A DNA stretch of 29,905 bases from a virus: IMG/VR virus record IMGVR_UViG_3300010885_032517, positions 1-29,905 of that record; one strand, given 5' to 3'. Shown here piece by piece: positions 14,654 to 22,624 of the stretch (positions are counted from its first letter, which is position 1; every line of letters starts with the position of its first letter). A program made the position numbers and the translations under genes. The notes below the pieces were generated by a model. That model worked only from the letters and a program-made list of their open reading frames with translations, was not told the DNA's origin and searched no databases.

Positions 14654-14682
14654 ATATTAGTCTTGTTTCTTATTTTTGTCAA
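14654..14682 (-). promoter_or_regulatory. Sigma70-type promoter for the 14596 operon
   Basis: TTGACA at 14682-14677, 17-base spacer, TAATAT at 14659-14654. The promoter lies inside the end of the upstream coding sequence (stop at 14657). Confidence 0.65.
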
Positions 14683-14980
14683 GTAATTTATTATAGTGGT
14701 CAATTGCGGCTTGAAGTTTAGGAATATCTTCCTTATCCACAAGCACATCATCCCATACCAAATCTGCGCCAAAAATATACTTAAGTGCAGCCCAAACTCG
14801 TTTGTGAAATGGACGATAATTTACAGCCTGAACATTGATAATAAAATCTGGTTTGTAAGGCAAGTTATCGCCCCAATCATACACTTGAATAATAATTGTA
14901 TGATCGGGAGATTGGCATTCACATGAAAGAAATACCTTAAAGTCATCATGCTTTACTGCTATATCTTCAATGTTGCTCAT
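14657..14980 (-). CDS. Conserved phage protein, function unknown
   Basis: 107 residues. FKVFLSCECQSPDHTIIIQV is followed by a tryptophan motif YDWGDN and KRVWAALKYIFGADLVWDDV. This combination recurs, from memory, in many phages as a small unnamed protein. The two cysteines and the Asp-His pair in CECQSPDH could hold a metal but are unproven. The start overlaps the clamp stop by one base, so it is co-transcribed with gene 45. Confidence 0.8.
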   Translation of the reverse strand: MSNIEDIAVKHDDFKVFLSCECQSPDHTIIIQVYDWGDNLPYKPDFIINVQAVNYRPFHKRVWAALKYIFGADLVWDDVLVDKEDIPKLQAAIDHYNKLLDKNKKQD

Positions 14981-15711
14981 TATTTTGTCTTTGCTGGTAG
15001 AAGATATTCATAATTGATAAGACCGCTATCAACTGTAATTTTGGCTACGCCGTCATCACTGAATTGCATTGTCTTATCACCTTGAAGGTTAAGAATTGAC
15101 ATAACCAAACTTACTGGCCATGCCCAACCCTTGGTAAGAGTTCCTGTCACGCCGCTTTGAAATACAAAGTTACCAGCATGAGTAGAAGCATCACCAAAGT
15201 AAAACTTCAAGTCACTGCCTTCTGTCTTTGCAATAAAAGCAGGTTCTTCATTGTTAGCTTGTGCTTGGAATTTAAGACGTTGAATAGCTGCAACTGTTGG
15301 CTCAATTGTAATACCAAAATTGGCACCACGGAAAGTTACAGTCTTCAACTTTTCATTGATAACTTCGGTTGTCATAAAACGATAGTCATTCTTAAAATCA
15401 CCATTTGCATTTTCAAAACGAATACCAACTGGCGTTGACGCACCATTACGAGTTTCACGCTTTAATTCGATTGTGGCATCTTTTGCATATTCTGGAATAT
15501 TAAGAATAGTATTCAACTTTGACAAATTGGGCATACCAAATACGCCTTCAAACTCTGCATTTACTGCATTGAATGTGGCATTAAGAATAAGTGTGCGATC
15601 TTCGCTAACACTTTGAATTTTAGTTTCTTTGTCATCGCCTGAAATTTTGATAACATCAATTTTACCAGTTCCAAGTGTATGATGTACGATATCTGTGAGA
15701 AAGTCTTTCAT
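14980..15711 (-). CDS. 45: DNA polymerase sliding clamp, T4 gp45 type
   Basis: 243 residues (T4 gp45 has 228). The clamp forms a trimeric ring that tethers the polymerase and, in T4, also activates late transcription. The segment NAEFEGVFGMPNLSKLNTIL followed by NIPEYAKDATIEL is a strong signature of the T4-like clamp, and the C-terminus SGLINYEYLLPAKTK fits. It has its own promoter and sits two genes away from DNA polymerase. The clamp-loader genes (44, 62) are not in this window. Confidence 0.93.
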   Translation of the reverse strand: MKDFLTDIVHHTLGTGKIDVIKISGDDKETKIQSVSEDRTLILNATFNAVNAEFEGVFGMPNLSKLNTILNIPEYAKDATIELKRETRNGASTPVGIRFENANGDFKNDYRFMTTEVINEKLKTVTFRGANFGITIEPTVAAIQRLKFQAQANNEEPAFIAKTEGSDLKFYFGDASTHAGNFVFQSGVTGTLTKGWAWPVSLVMSILNLQGDKTMQFSDDGVAKITVDSGLINYEYLLPAKTK

Positions 15712-15730
15712 TGATTTAATCCTTTAGATG

Positions 15731-15759
15731 ATAATAACAAATTTTAAATTATAAGTCAA
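15731..15759 (-). promoter_or_regulatory. Sigma70-type promoter for the sliding-clamp gene
   Basis: TTGACT at 15759-15754, 17-base spacer, TATTAT at 15736-15731, 19 bases before the ATG at 15711. The ribosome site is AAAGGAT. Confidence 0.7.
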
Positions 15760-16585
15760 TTATTTCTGCAACACCACCGCCAATTTTATATCGTGGTTGC
15801 AAGTCTCCGCTTTTGCGCCAAACCATATAGCTGCTTTTAAGTGGTTTGATTTCAAAATTTTCTAAAACAAAGCCTATTTTTGTAAGTTCATTTATTACGT
15901 AATTATAATCAATAACACTTAAGTTATTTTCTATATTGGCCTTTTGCGCCCATACTTTATCATTTGGTAGAAAGTTAAAAACCCAAGTTCCGCCATCATA
16001 GAGCAAACCACGCACTTGTTTGCTTATATCAATAATATAATCTTCATTTGCCCCTATAAATTCATTAAAGCAATATACTATACCAAATGATTGTTGCGGC
16101 AATGATGACATATCATTATCTGGTATTTCATATTTTCTTAAACGACGATTAGCATAAAATTCATTATTCAGTGACTTTGCGGCATTAACACAAATATCAT
16201 AATATCTGTCTGCTATATAAAATGGTTCAGCAGATACATTAAATAGTAAAAATTGACCACTACCAGGAAATAATTCTAAAGTTGGAACATTGTTTGCAAT
16301 ATATTTTGATAGTAAACTTGATAAATTTGATATATCATATTCGTTAAAGTTATTAGATTCTATAAAAATTTTACGTGTTTCTAAACTTTGACCTTTTAGT
16401 CTTTTTGCGTTTGTATCAGTATTATCTTTAAGTATTGATAAATCTTTTTGCAAACCAACTTGTAGTTTTACAATAAGATTATCAAATAAATCTGCTACTT
16501 CATTGAAATAAGAAGCAGATTTTCTATAACTTTCCTTTGCATCTTTTAAATTATTAAGATGATTTTGTGTTTCAAAAATATCCAT
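15749..16585 (-). CDS. SAM-dependent methyltransferase-like protein
   Basis: 278 residues. The N-terminal ~95 residues are helical and probably coiled coil. A Rossmann-like methyltransferase core follows: LELFPGSGQFLLF (motif I, about 103-115), IADRYYDI (motif II-like acidic residue) and QVRGLLYDGGTWVFNFLP (about 191-208). The NPPY motif of DNA adenine methyltransferases is not seen, so the target is open. It begins at the last base of the polymerase stop codon and is clearly more AT-rich than the polymerase gene. A non-enzymatic role is possible. Confidence 0.75.
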   Translation of the reverse strand: MDIFETQNHLNNLKDAKESYRKSASYFNEVADLFDNLIVKLQVGLQKDLSILKDNTDTNAKRLKGQSLETRKIFIESNNFNEYDISNLSSLLSKYIANNVPTLELFPGSGQFLLFNVSAEPFYIADRYYDICVNAAKSLNNEFYANRRLRKYEIPDNDMSSLPQQSFGIVYCFNEFIGANEDYIIDISKQVRGLLYDGGTWVFNFLPNDKVWAQKANIENNLSVIDYNYVINELTKIGFVLENFEIKPLKSSYMVWRKSGDLQPRYKIGGGVAEIIDL

Positions 16586-19248
16586 TACTCAAACTCAAAC
16601 AAACTTGTAAATGTATTAGTAATATTGGTTGCGTTAGTAATATCCCAATGCAGCACATCAAGAAGATTTTCTACCTTTTGCGTAACAATAGTATCTTCCA
16701 TAAGGTCTTGGTCAAATGGCATATCCTTAAACCATTGTGGAATGCGTGACTCATCTGTTGGATAACCAATACTGGTTAACCCAAGTGGATTATCTTTTAA
16801 CTTACATACAATAGTCTTCATGCCGTCTACGATCTCAATTGAACGACTATCGCCGTGCATTCTGCGGAGATTATTCCAATTAATTGCTGCACGAACGTGA
16901 CCTGGCATATTTGCCTTGCCTTGCTTCTTTTCTAAATCACCATAGTAGGTAAGTTTGTTAACACGCTTTGGTGTTCCTTTTTCCCAACTTGGTAGATTTT
17001 TAAAAATATATTTAAACTGGCGAACTTCTTCAATAATCTGATCACGGTCTGCGCCATCCAATACTTTCTTCAAGATATCTGCAAGGAAATCTTGAACAAC
17101 CTTTGGTGTATCCGACCGTTTAAGATCAAGTCCCATAGCCTTCATCTTGCCAGTTTTACCTTCTGTATCAAGACGTTTGCCTTCAAGATCATAGATAAGA
17201 ACAGCATAGCGTTTCTTGGTAATAAACAAACCACGAGATGCTACAAGTTCACGACCGCCCTTGATAATAGCACCAAGTTCTGGTGTGATATGGAATGCTT
17301 CATACATGAACTTTGGAAAAGTTAAGTTAACCTGTTCACCAATACTGTCATATAGTTGAACACAGATTTCCTTATTCCATTCCATGCGACCACTCTCAAC
17401 TTCACTTTTGATGGTTGGCCACGCACTAAAGTAAACAGAGTCAGTATCACCATAGATTACGCTTTCGCCAACATGGTCATACTCGCCTGTAATCAGTTGA
17501 TTAACGGTGGCATCCATGTGCTTGGCAATCGTGCGACCACATAGCGTAGTGCTTTGCCCAATACGTTGGTCAAAGAAGCGGCAACCTGCGTTAAGAATAG
17601 CACCATAAAGTGAGTTCAAGTTAATCTTTTTAACCAACTGGCGCTTATCCCAGAATGCAATCTCTTTTGGATCAGTTGCATTTTTCTTATTTGCCTGCAG
17701 TTCTTTACGCTCACTATACCAACGTTCTAACAAACTTGGAATAATACCTTGCTTCTCAAGGTTAAAGATTGTTCCGTTAGCACTTAAAGCCCATGGCGCA
17801 TAGTTATCAAAGATCATATCATAGATTTCAGCAGCACTATAAACTTCGCTGCTACCATCTGTCCAATCAACTGTAATTTCTACTCCAATATCACGGCGCA
17901 TAACTGCTTCGTATTCTAAAGAAGCAAACAGACCTTCCCATGCAGCAGCAATGCTTTTACCTTCATCAAGTTTAGTGGCAAGATGCGCATCTGTCATAAT
18001 AGGACGAAGTTGCCCAACAATAGTTTCTGGACCCATATTAAGCGCACGAATAACTGATGGATACAGTGAGTTAATATCAATAGCACCAATCCAATCATGC
18101 AATCCTTTCTTTGGATATGCAACATAAGCACCAGCAACCTGTGTATTGACTTCTTCTTCACGTGAACGGCGACTTGGAACTACTAACCCACGACGATGCG
18201 CTTCATTGATAATTGCCTGGTCTGTCACTGCAACAGCACCCATTGTAGTCTGCAACAACACGGTATTATCATGCGCAATTTCGTTTGCCAAATCAAGAAA
18301 ACGCAGCTTTTTATCTAATTTGTTTAACAGTGCAACGTCCTGACGAGAATACTGAATAAAGGTTTCAAAGTCACGATTATATAACTGGTCAAGCGAACCT
18401 TCATATGCTGTCTTACGCTCATTCAATTCATATTCACCAATAGCATCAAGGCTATAGGAATGGCGTTCTTCATAGGTATATTTGCGATACAGCACCATAT
18501 AATCAAGATGAACACGACCTACCAAATCATAGGTATAACTGGTCTTACCATATTTTTCATATTCACGTTCTTTAGGAAACTGATCCCATAAACAGAAACG
18601 ACGAGTATCGTCCTTGCTTAATACACGAGTAACACGATTAACAGTATATGGAATATCAAAACCTTCACTGTTCCAACCACTTAATACATCTGCATCATCA
18701 ATAAGTTCAAGAAATGTAAGCAGTAATTCACGTTCACTTTCAAACATAAATGTATTTTCAAATCGTGCGCCAATCTTATTAGCTTCATCCATGCTCATCC
18801 CTTTTGGTGGCATAGCAAGTGTGATAAGTTGGTCAAGCCAATCCAAATAGATTGTTATTGCAGTGATTCTGGTAAACGGGTCATCAGGAGTGCTGTAACC
18901 TTTTTGCGGATCAAAGTCCGTCTCAATATCGAAAAAGGCTGTTTGTAATTGTGGTGAATCTTTACCAAGATAATTTTCAGCGAGACAACGAAAAATTGGG
19001 TTGAGGTCACTTTCAAATATACGTTTACCTTTTTTTACGCCGTTTAATTCACGGCGCATATCTTTATTACTGCGACAACTTACACGACGAACTGGGGTAT
19101 CATAAATGCTGCGATGAGTGCCATTGTCATCTTCATAGTAGAATACATAATTGCAATTGTATTCTGTATAAACACGTTTACCATCTACACGTTCAACAAC
19201 ATGAATGCGTTCTCGTGTTCTGTCATGGATGGCATCAACATAACTCAT
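16585..19248 (-). CDS. 43: Family B DNA polymerase with 3'-5' exonuclease, T4 gp43 type
   Basis: 887 residues (T4 gp43 has 898), complete. Exonuclease motifs: FFDIETDF with D107 and E109, LSGWNSEGFDIPY around 195-210, and YSRQDVALL around 300. Polymerase motifs: DINSLYPSV (region II), KKINLNSLYGAILNAG (region III) and IYGDTDSVYF (region I, with the two catalytic aspartates), then FITKKRYAVLIYD. It is the replicative enzyme and works with the clamp, RNase H and missing partners elsewhere in the genome. A GGGGT ribosome site precedes the ATG. No TTGAC-type promoter was found directly upstream; transcription may come from the 19547 gene. Confidence 0.97.
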   Translation of the reverse strand: MSYVDAIHDRTRERIHVVERVDGKRVYTEYNCNYVFYYEDDNGTHRSIYDTPVRRVSCRSNKDMRRELNGVKKGKRIFESDLNPIFRCLAENYLGKDSPQLQTAFFDIETDFDPQKGYSTPDDPFTRITAITIYLDWLDQLITLAMPPKGMSMDEANKIGARFENTFMFESERELLLTFLELIDDADVLSGWNSEGFDIPYTVNRVTRVLSKDDTRRFCLWDQFPKEREYEKYGKTSYTYDLVGRVHLDYMVLYRKYTYEERHSYSLDAIGEYELNERKTAYEGSLDQLYNRDFETFIQYSRQDVALLNKLDKKLRFLDLANEIAHDNTVLLQTTMGAVAVTDQAIINEAHRRGLVVPSRRSREEEVNTQVAGAYVAYPKKGLHDWIGAIDINSLYPSVIRALNMGPETIVGQLRPIMTDAHLATKLDEGKSIAAAWEGLFASLEYEAVMRRDIGVEITVDWTDGSSEVYSAAEIYDMIFDNYAPWALSANGTIFNLEKQGIIPSLLERWYSERKELQANKKNATDPKEIAFWDKRQLVKKINLNSLYGAILNAGCRFFDQRIGQSTTLCGRTIAKHMDATVNQLITGEYDHVGESVIYGDTDSVYFSAWPTIKSEVESGRMEWNKEICVQLYDSIGEQVNLTFPKFMYEAFHITPELGAIIKGGRELVASRGLFITKKRYAVLIYDLEGKRLDTEGKTGKMKAMGLDLKRSDTPKVVQDFLADILKKVLDGADRDQIIEEVRQFKYIFKNLPSWEKGTPKRVNKLTYYGDLEKKQGKANMPGHVRAAINWNNLRRMHGDSRSIEIVDGMKTIVCKLKDNPLGLTSIGYPTDESRIPQWFKDMPFDQDLMEDTIVTQKVENLLDVLHWDITNATNITNTFTSLFEFE

Positions 19249-19280
19249 TTATTACCCCAGTTTGTGTATATTATAATTTA

Positions 19281-19547
19281 TTACTGTGAATCTTGCAAAT
19301 TATCCGTAGATTGCAAAATACTTTCAATAATATCAAGGTCTTCACGAGCCTTGTCAAAGTCACGCTTCTGTGCCATCTTTACTGCTTTCTTAAGAAGATT
19401 AGGCTTAAGTTGCATTTCTTCTGCTACAGCGGCAATCGTATCATTAAGTCCACCAGTGAGTACTTCAACTTCTGTGGTTACGCTGATTGCTTCTGTAATA
19501 AGTTGTTTAAGTTTTGCACGTTCTTCATTGCTAAATGTTCTTGACAT
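19281..19547 (-). CDS. Small protein, possibly DsbA-like double-stranded DNA-binding protein
   Basis: 88 residues, almost entirely helical: FSNEERAKLKQLITEAISV, then LTGGLNDTIAAVAEEMQLKPN and LLKKAVKMAQKRDFDKARED. Length and helix pattern fit T4 DsbA (89 residues), which binds dsDNA near late promoters, and similar proteins in other T4-like phages. The match is by pattern only and no residue set is diagnostic. It lies directly upstream of DNA polymerase and may be co-transcribed with it from the promoter at 19570-19598. Confidence 0.7.
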   Translation of the reverse strand: MSRTFSNEERAKLKQLITEAISVTTEVEVLTGGLNDTIAAVAEEMQLKPNLLKKAVKMAQKRDFDKAREDLDIIESILQSTDNLQDSQ

Positions 19548-19569
19548 GATTTAAGTCCTTTCACTGTCT

Positions 19570-19598
19570 AATATATATAATCTTTAAAAATAAGTCAA
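19570..19598 (-). promoter_or_regulatory. Sigma70-type promoter for the 19547 gene and probably gene 43
   Basis: TTGACT at 19598-19593, 17-base spacer, TATATT at 19575-19570, 22 bases before the ATG at 19547. GAAAGGAC is the ribosome site. Confidence 0.72.
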
Positions 19599-19637
19599 TA
19601 TAATATGTTTTGTCGTCGTAGTGTCATATTATACAAC

Positions 19638-19664
19638 TTAAATATTTGCGTACCATGGTGGTAC
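19638..19664 (+). promoter_or_regulatory. Possible late-type box plus leader hairpin of the plus-strand gene
   Basis: TTAAATAT at 19638-19645 is identical to the box before the 5378 gene. Just downstream GTACCA (19650-19655) pairs with TGGTAC (19659-19664) around a TGG loop, forming a 6-bp hairpin at the likely 5' end of the transcript. AAAAGGAAC, 7 bases before the ATG at 19693, is a good ribosome site. No TTGAC-type promoter faces this way. Confidence 0.35.
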
Positions 19665-19692
19665 ACAAAATTCAAACCAAAAGGAACAACCC

Positions 19693-20631
19693 ATGAGATT
19701 AGACGATTTGGCCACACGTTTAGTTGCTGTTGAAGCAAAAGTAGCAACACTAACAGGCACTACGGTTAATACAGATGCACCTACTACTACAGAAGAACTT
19801 GATGCTCGCCTTTCAGTAGTTGAAGCACAAGTTGATCAATTAATTGCTGCAAAGACAGCAGAACACATTGAGGCTATCGTATCCGCACCAGCAGACGCTG
19901 CGCCAGTTGCAGTTGAAGATGTTGTTGCTCTTTCACCAAGCGCAGACGTGCCAGCAGCCGCTGATATCGTTACTGACGTTGTTACAGATCAACACGAAGC
20001 AGATGCTATTGTTGAACCAGAAGTTGCTGCTGTTGTAGCAGCCGCTGTAGCAGCAGTTGTTAGTGCAGAACCAGAAGTTGTTATTGATGCAGTTGCAATA
20101 ACAGAAGCTATTATAGCCGCTGTTGCTGATGCACCTGTGCCTACTACTGTAGGACATTCCATAGCAAATCAAAATATTTGCGCACCTGGTAATGATGTTG
20201 TATGGTTGTATCAAGGAAACATGAGTCCTGACCAATGGGAAGATACATTGTTAATTAACAGTGGTTACACATGGTCTTGCCCAGAAGCCGAAGTAACTTC
20301 TGGAATTGTTATTAGTGGCGCTAACCATGATGGAATCTATTACATTGGCATTGCTGATGCAAGTGGCACTGTTGCTGCGCCAGCTTCTGGGAAAGTATAT
20401 ACTTTCTATCCACCAGAATCAATACCAGCCCTTGCACCAGAAGTAGTGCAACAGGTTGTTGATGCAGTTGTTAACATTATTGCTACTGCAACAGGCGTTG
20501 ATGAAGTAGCACCAGAAATTGTAGCACAGGTTTCAGAAGCAGTTGCTACACCTGCTGATTCAGCACTTGATGCAATTGAAGCACGTCTTAATATTGTAGA
20601 AACAAAGGTTGACTCACTTTTGGGAAACTAA
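19693..20631 (+). CDS. Ala/Val-rich coiled-coil protein, possible virion protein
   Basis: 312 residues and acidic. It contains three copies of a coiled-coil module: LATRLVAVEAKVATL (6-20), LDARLSVVEAQVDQL (36-50) and IEARLNIVETKVDSL (295-309). Between them lie long Ala/Val/Glu helical stretches, and one beta-rich island at about 155-240 with DVVWLYQGNMSPDQWEDTLL and YYIGIADASGTVAAPASGKV. The island looks like a small binding domain flanked by oligomerising helices, as in head or tail fibres or decoration proteins (inference). It is the only complete plus-strand gene and carries its own leader and double terminator. Possibly a late structural gene or a transferred moron. Confidence 0.85.
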   Translation: MRLDDLATRLVAVEAKVATLTGTTVNTDAPTTTEELDARLSVVEAQVDQLIAAKTAEHIEAIVSAPADAAPVAVEDVVALSPSADVPAAADIVTDVVTDQHEADAIVEPEVAAVVAAAVAAVVSAEPEVVIDAVAITEAIIAAVADAPVPTTVGHSIANQNICAPGNDVVWLYQGNMSPDQWEDTLLINSGYTWSCPEAEVTSGIVISGANHDGIYYIGIADASGTVAAPASGKVYTFYPPESIPALAPEVVQQVVDAVVNIIATATGVDEVAPEIVAQVSEAVATPADSALDAIEARLNIVETKVDSLLGN

Positions 20632-20634
20632 TAA

Positions 20635-20668
20635 CCAACGTAATACGTTGGATTAAAAAGTTTTTTTA
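20635..20668 (+). terminator. First terminator after the plus-strand gene
   Basis: CCAACG (20635-20640) pairs with CGTTGG (20646-20651) around a 5-base loop, followed by ATTAAAAAG and a run of seven T at 20661-20667. It begins three bases after the stop codon. The T-run is not directly adjacent to the stem, so it may be weak. Confidence 0.6.
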
Positions 20669-20673
20669 ATACG

Positions 20674-20700
20674 AAAGAGCCACTTCGGTGGCTCTTTTTT
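20674..20700 (+). terminator. Strong TTCG-loop terminator
   Basis: AAAGAGCCAC (20674-20683) pairs perfectly with GTGGCTCTTT (20688-20697) around a TTCG tetraloop, ending in six T at 20695-20700. It ends one base before the stop of the convergent minus-strand gene, for which it could also serve, though the T-run on that side is only three long. Confidence 0.9.
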
Positions 20701-20701
20701 A

Positions 20702-21082
20702 TTATTCACTTTGTTTGTAAAGTTCTAATAGGGTATGGTATTGTTCATAAGCATCCTTTAGTGTAGGATACTTTTCTGTAAAGTATGGATCATCTGCGAT
20801 AATCATCATCTTATCTGCAATCATCATAACAGTTTTATATAATTTATCAAGATTTATTTCATTATGATTGGTTCTAATAATTGCATCACCTTTGTCAACT
20901 GGTGTAATTTGCAATTCTTTACCAGTTATTGTTACTGATGGACTTCCAGTAGGTGCCCAACTCATAGAACCGCTATTTGTTAGATATCCAGTGCCACCAT
21001 TTCCACCACCACCAGAAATTGTATATGTTGTAGATGAACCAATTGCGCCAACGGTGGGTGTATATATTGTGTTATTAGACAT
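20702..21082 (-). CDS. Phage protein with Gly/Ser/Thr-rich N-terminus, possible virion component
   Basis: 126 residues. The first ~50 are Gly/Ser/Thr-rich (IGSSTTYTISGGGGNGGTGY). Then come SVTITGKELQITPVDKGDAI and a helical end with MIIADDPYFTEKYPTLKDAY. From memory, marine T4-like phages have proteins of this layout with a helical C-terminus after a GKE-type beta strand, annotated as hypothetical. The ATG has almost no leader. A TTGACT box at 21116-21111 overlaps the upstream stop, but the only well-spaced -10 is TAAATT, so I do not list a promoter. Confidence 0.78.
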   Translation of the reverse strand: MSNNTIYTPTVGAIGSSTTYTISGGGGNGGTGYLTNSGSMSWAPTGSPSVTITGKELQITPVDKGDAIIRTNHNEINLDKLYKTVMMIADKMMIIADDPYFTEKYPTLKDAYEQYHTLLELYKQSE

Positions 21083-21112
21083 AATATAATTTACTTATTT
21101 TAAAAATAAAAG

Positions 21113-22270
21113 TCAATAACTTCTTTCAAGTTCACAAGTTATGCAGTGTAAATTTCCTTCTAAAAACTGTGCATGGGACCATTCCACGTATATCGCCTCA
21201 ATGCCTACATTTTTTAAATCATCATAGAATTTTTTATCATAAAAATTGCATAATGTTTTTGTTGGAGATATAGGAAGACAATTTGCTTCTCTTCGATCCA
21301 AATCAAAAATAGGTTTCCATTTTTCTACCCACAACGTTGGGTTATATTTGTCATTAGTCCAAAATTCAGTTGGTAAGTTTAATCGCCATTCGGCAGTTGG
21401 CAAATATATAATGTTTTTAACATCTTGAAAATAATATTCAATTTTTGGATTATTTTCTAAAAATCTCATAGGATTTATTAATATGGTGTCATTATTTAAA
21501 AATACTGCAGAAGCATCAATATGTCCAGCTTTTGGAATATATATTGGTGTAACATTAAGATAGTTTAACCATTTTTCAAACCATAAATGACCTACAGTTT
21601 TTTTTCCATATGATGCAATATATGCTTTATCATTTCGTTTTAAAACATAAGCGCCGTGAAATAATATTTTATCTGAATATTGAATATTGTGAGTTTTAAA
21701 CCAATCCCATGCAGCATTTTTAGCAAAAAAATTTTCATGTGTTTTTAAAATGTTTTTTACATGTTTATAATTTTTTGGGTAATTTCTAAATCCCGTAAGT
21801 TTAAAAAATTCATTATAATCAACTAATGCTTTTTCATCCATTATTCCACCATCTAAATTTAATTCTGGTGAATTTACTAATAAATTATTGTTTTCAGAAT
21901 TGATAAGGTTTTTGTAGATATCTTCCATCCAAAGATGAGTGAATCTTCTTTCGGGATAGGGAATATAAGAAGAGAAAAATATATTACCATAAGTTATATA
22001 TTGATCACGCATATTCAATGCTGAATCATGAAATATGTTTTCTTCTGAATTGTAATTTTTTGGTTGTTTTGGTCTATGAACCTTTACATTATGTTCTTCG
22101 AGAATTTTTTGTATATTGGTGAGTTCTAAATTACTATCTTCAATAATTTTAACAAAATTTTCTTGGTCTTTTCCTTCATATCTTTTGGGAATTTTATCAT
22201 TTTCAAAGACAGACCCTAAAATCACTGATTTTAGTGGATCAAAATCATTCCAACAATGTAATTTAGTCAT
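21113..22270 (-). CDS. Amidinotransferase-like protein (glycine/inosamine amidinotransferase family)
   Basis: 385 residues, full length for the family, whose members move the amidino group of arginine to an amine. Matches to human AGAT from memory: WNDFDPLKSVILG at the start, NMRDQYITYGN with D89 (AGAT MPRDILIVVGN, D170), HIDASAVF with H250 (AGAT HIDATFN, H303), and GNLHCITCELER with C376 (AGAT GGFHCWTCDVRR, C407). The region equivalent to FDAADF with D254 reads FHGAYV, so one catalytic acid seems missing and the reaction may differ. There is no signal peptide. The gene is very AT-rich and sits among probable head proteins, overlapping the start of the next by one base. Confidence 0.85.
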   Translation of the reverse strand: MTKLHCWNDFDPLKSVILGSVFENDKIPKRYEGKDQENFVKIIEDSNLELTNIQKILEEHNVKVHRPKQPKNYNSEENIFHDSALNMRDQYITYGNIFFSSYIPYPERRFTHLWMEDIYKNLINSENNNLLVNSPELNLDGGIMDEKALVDYNEFFKLTGFRNYPKNYKHVKNILKTHENFFAKNAAWDWFKTHNIQYSDKILFHGAYVLKRNDKAYIASYGKKTVGHLWFEKWLNYLNVTPIYIPKAGHIDASAVFLNNDTILINPMRFLENNPKIEYYFQDVKNIIYLPTAEWRLNLPTEFWTNDKYNPTLWVEKWKPIFDLDRREANCLPISPTKTLCNFYDKKFYDDLKNVGIEAIYVEWSHAQFLEGNLHCITCELERSY

Positions 22271-22623
22271 TATACACTTTTTGGTCTATTTCTGCGAACA
22301 TGCTTTAATTTAGCAGCAAATGCATCTGGCGTCAATTTATATTTTGCAATGAATGCATTATGCAAATCTTTAGGATCAATTTGGAAAGCCATTGATATAC
22401 TGCGCATTAGATCATCTATACTATTATAATCAATTTGTTCAAGATCATCTAATTGGCTTGCAAGACGTGCAACCGCACCAATCATATTCTTGCCTTCTAC
22501 ACCTTTTACAATGGTGTCATACTTCCAACGTGCAGCCATGAGACCACGTGCACCCGCACTTATAGGATTGCGCCCTTGGATTGTAGTACTCATTGCTGCT
22601 TCGAGGATTTCTTTTATTTTCAT
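22270..22623 (-). CDS. Small helical protein with capsid-targeting-like N-terminus
   Basis: 117 residues. The N-terminus MKIKEILEAAMSTTIQGRNP resembles T4 capsid-targeting peptides, with a possible gp21-type cleavage after ILE at residue 8. The remainder is basic and helical, with GARGLMAARWKYDTIVKGVE and a Lys/Arg-rich end KLKHVRRNRPKSV. Such a protein could be packaged into the prohead and bind DNA (inference). It starts one base after the stop of the DctP-like gene and overlaps the amidinotransferase gene by one base. Confidence 0.78.
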   Translation of the reverse strand: MKIKEILEAAMSTTIQGRNPISAGARGLMAARWKYDTIVKGVEGKNMIGAVARLASQLDDLEQIDYNSIDDLMRSISMAFQIDPKDLHNAFIAKYKLTPDAFAAKLKHVRRNRPKSV

Positions 22624-22624
22624 A

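Noticed and set aside
21083-21116. TTGACT before the 21082 gene as a promoter
   Set aside because: The TATATT box is 22 bases away, and the well-spaced alternative TAAATT would leave no leader and no ribosome site.
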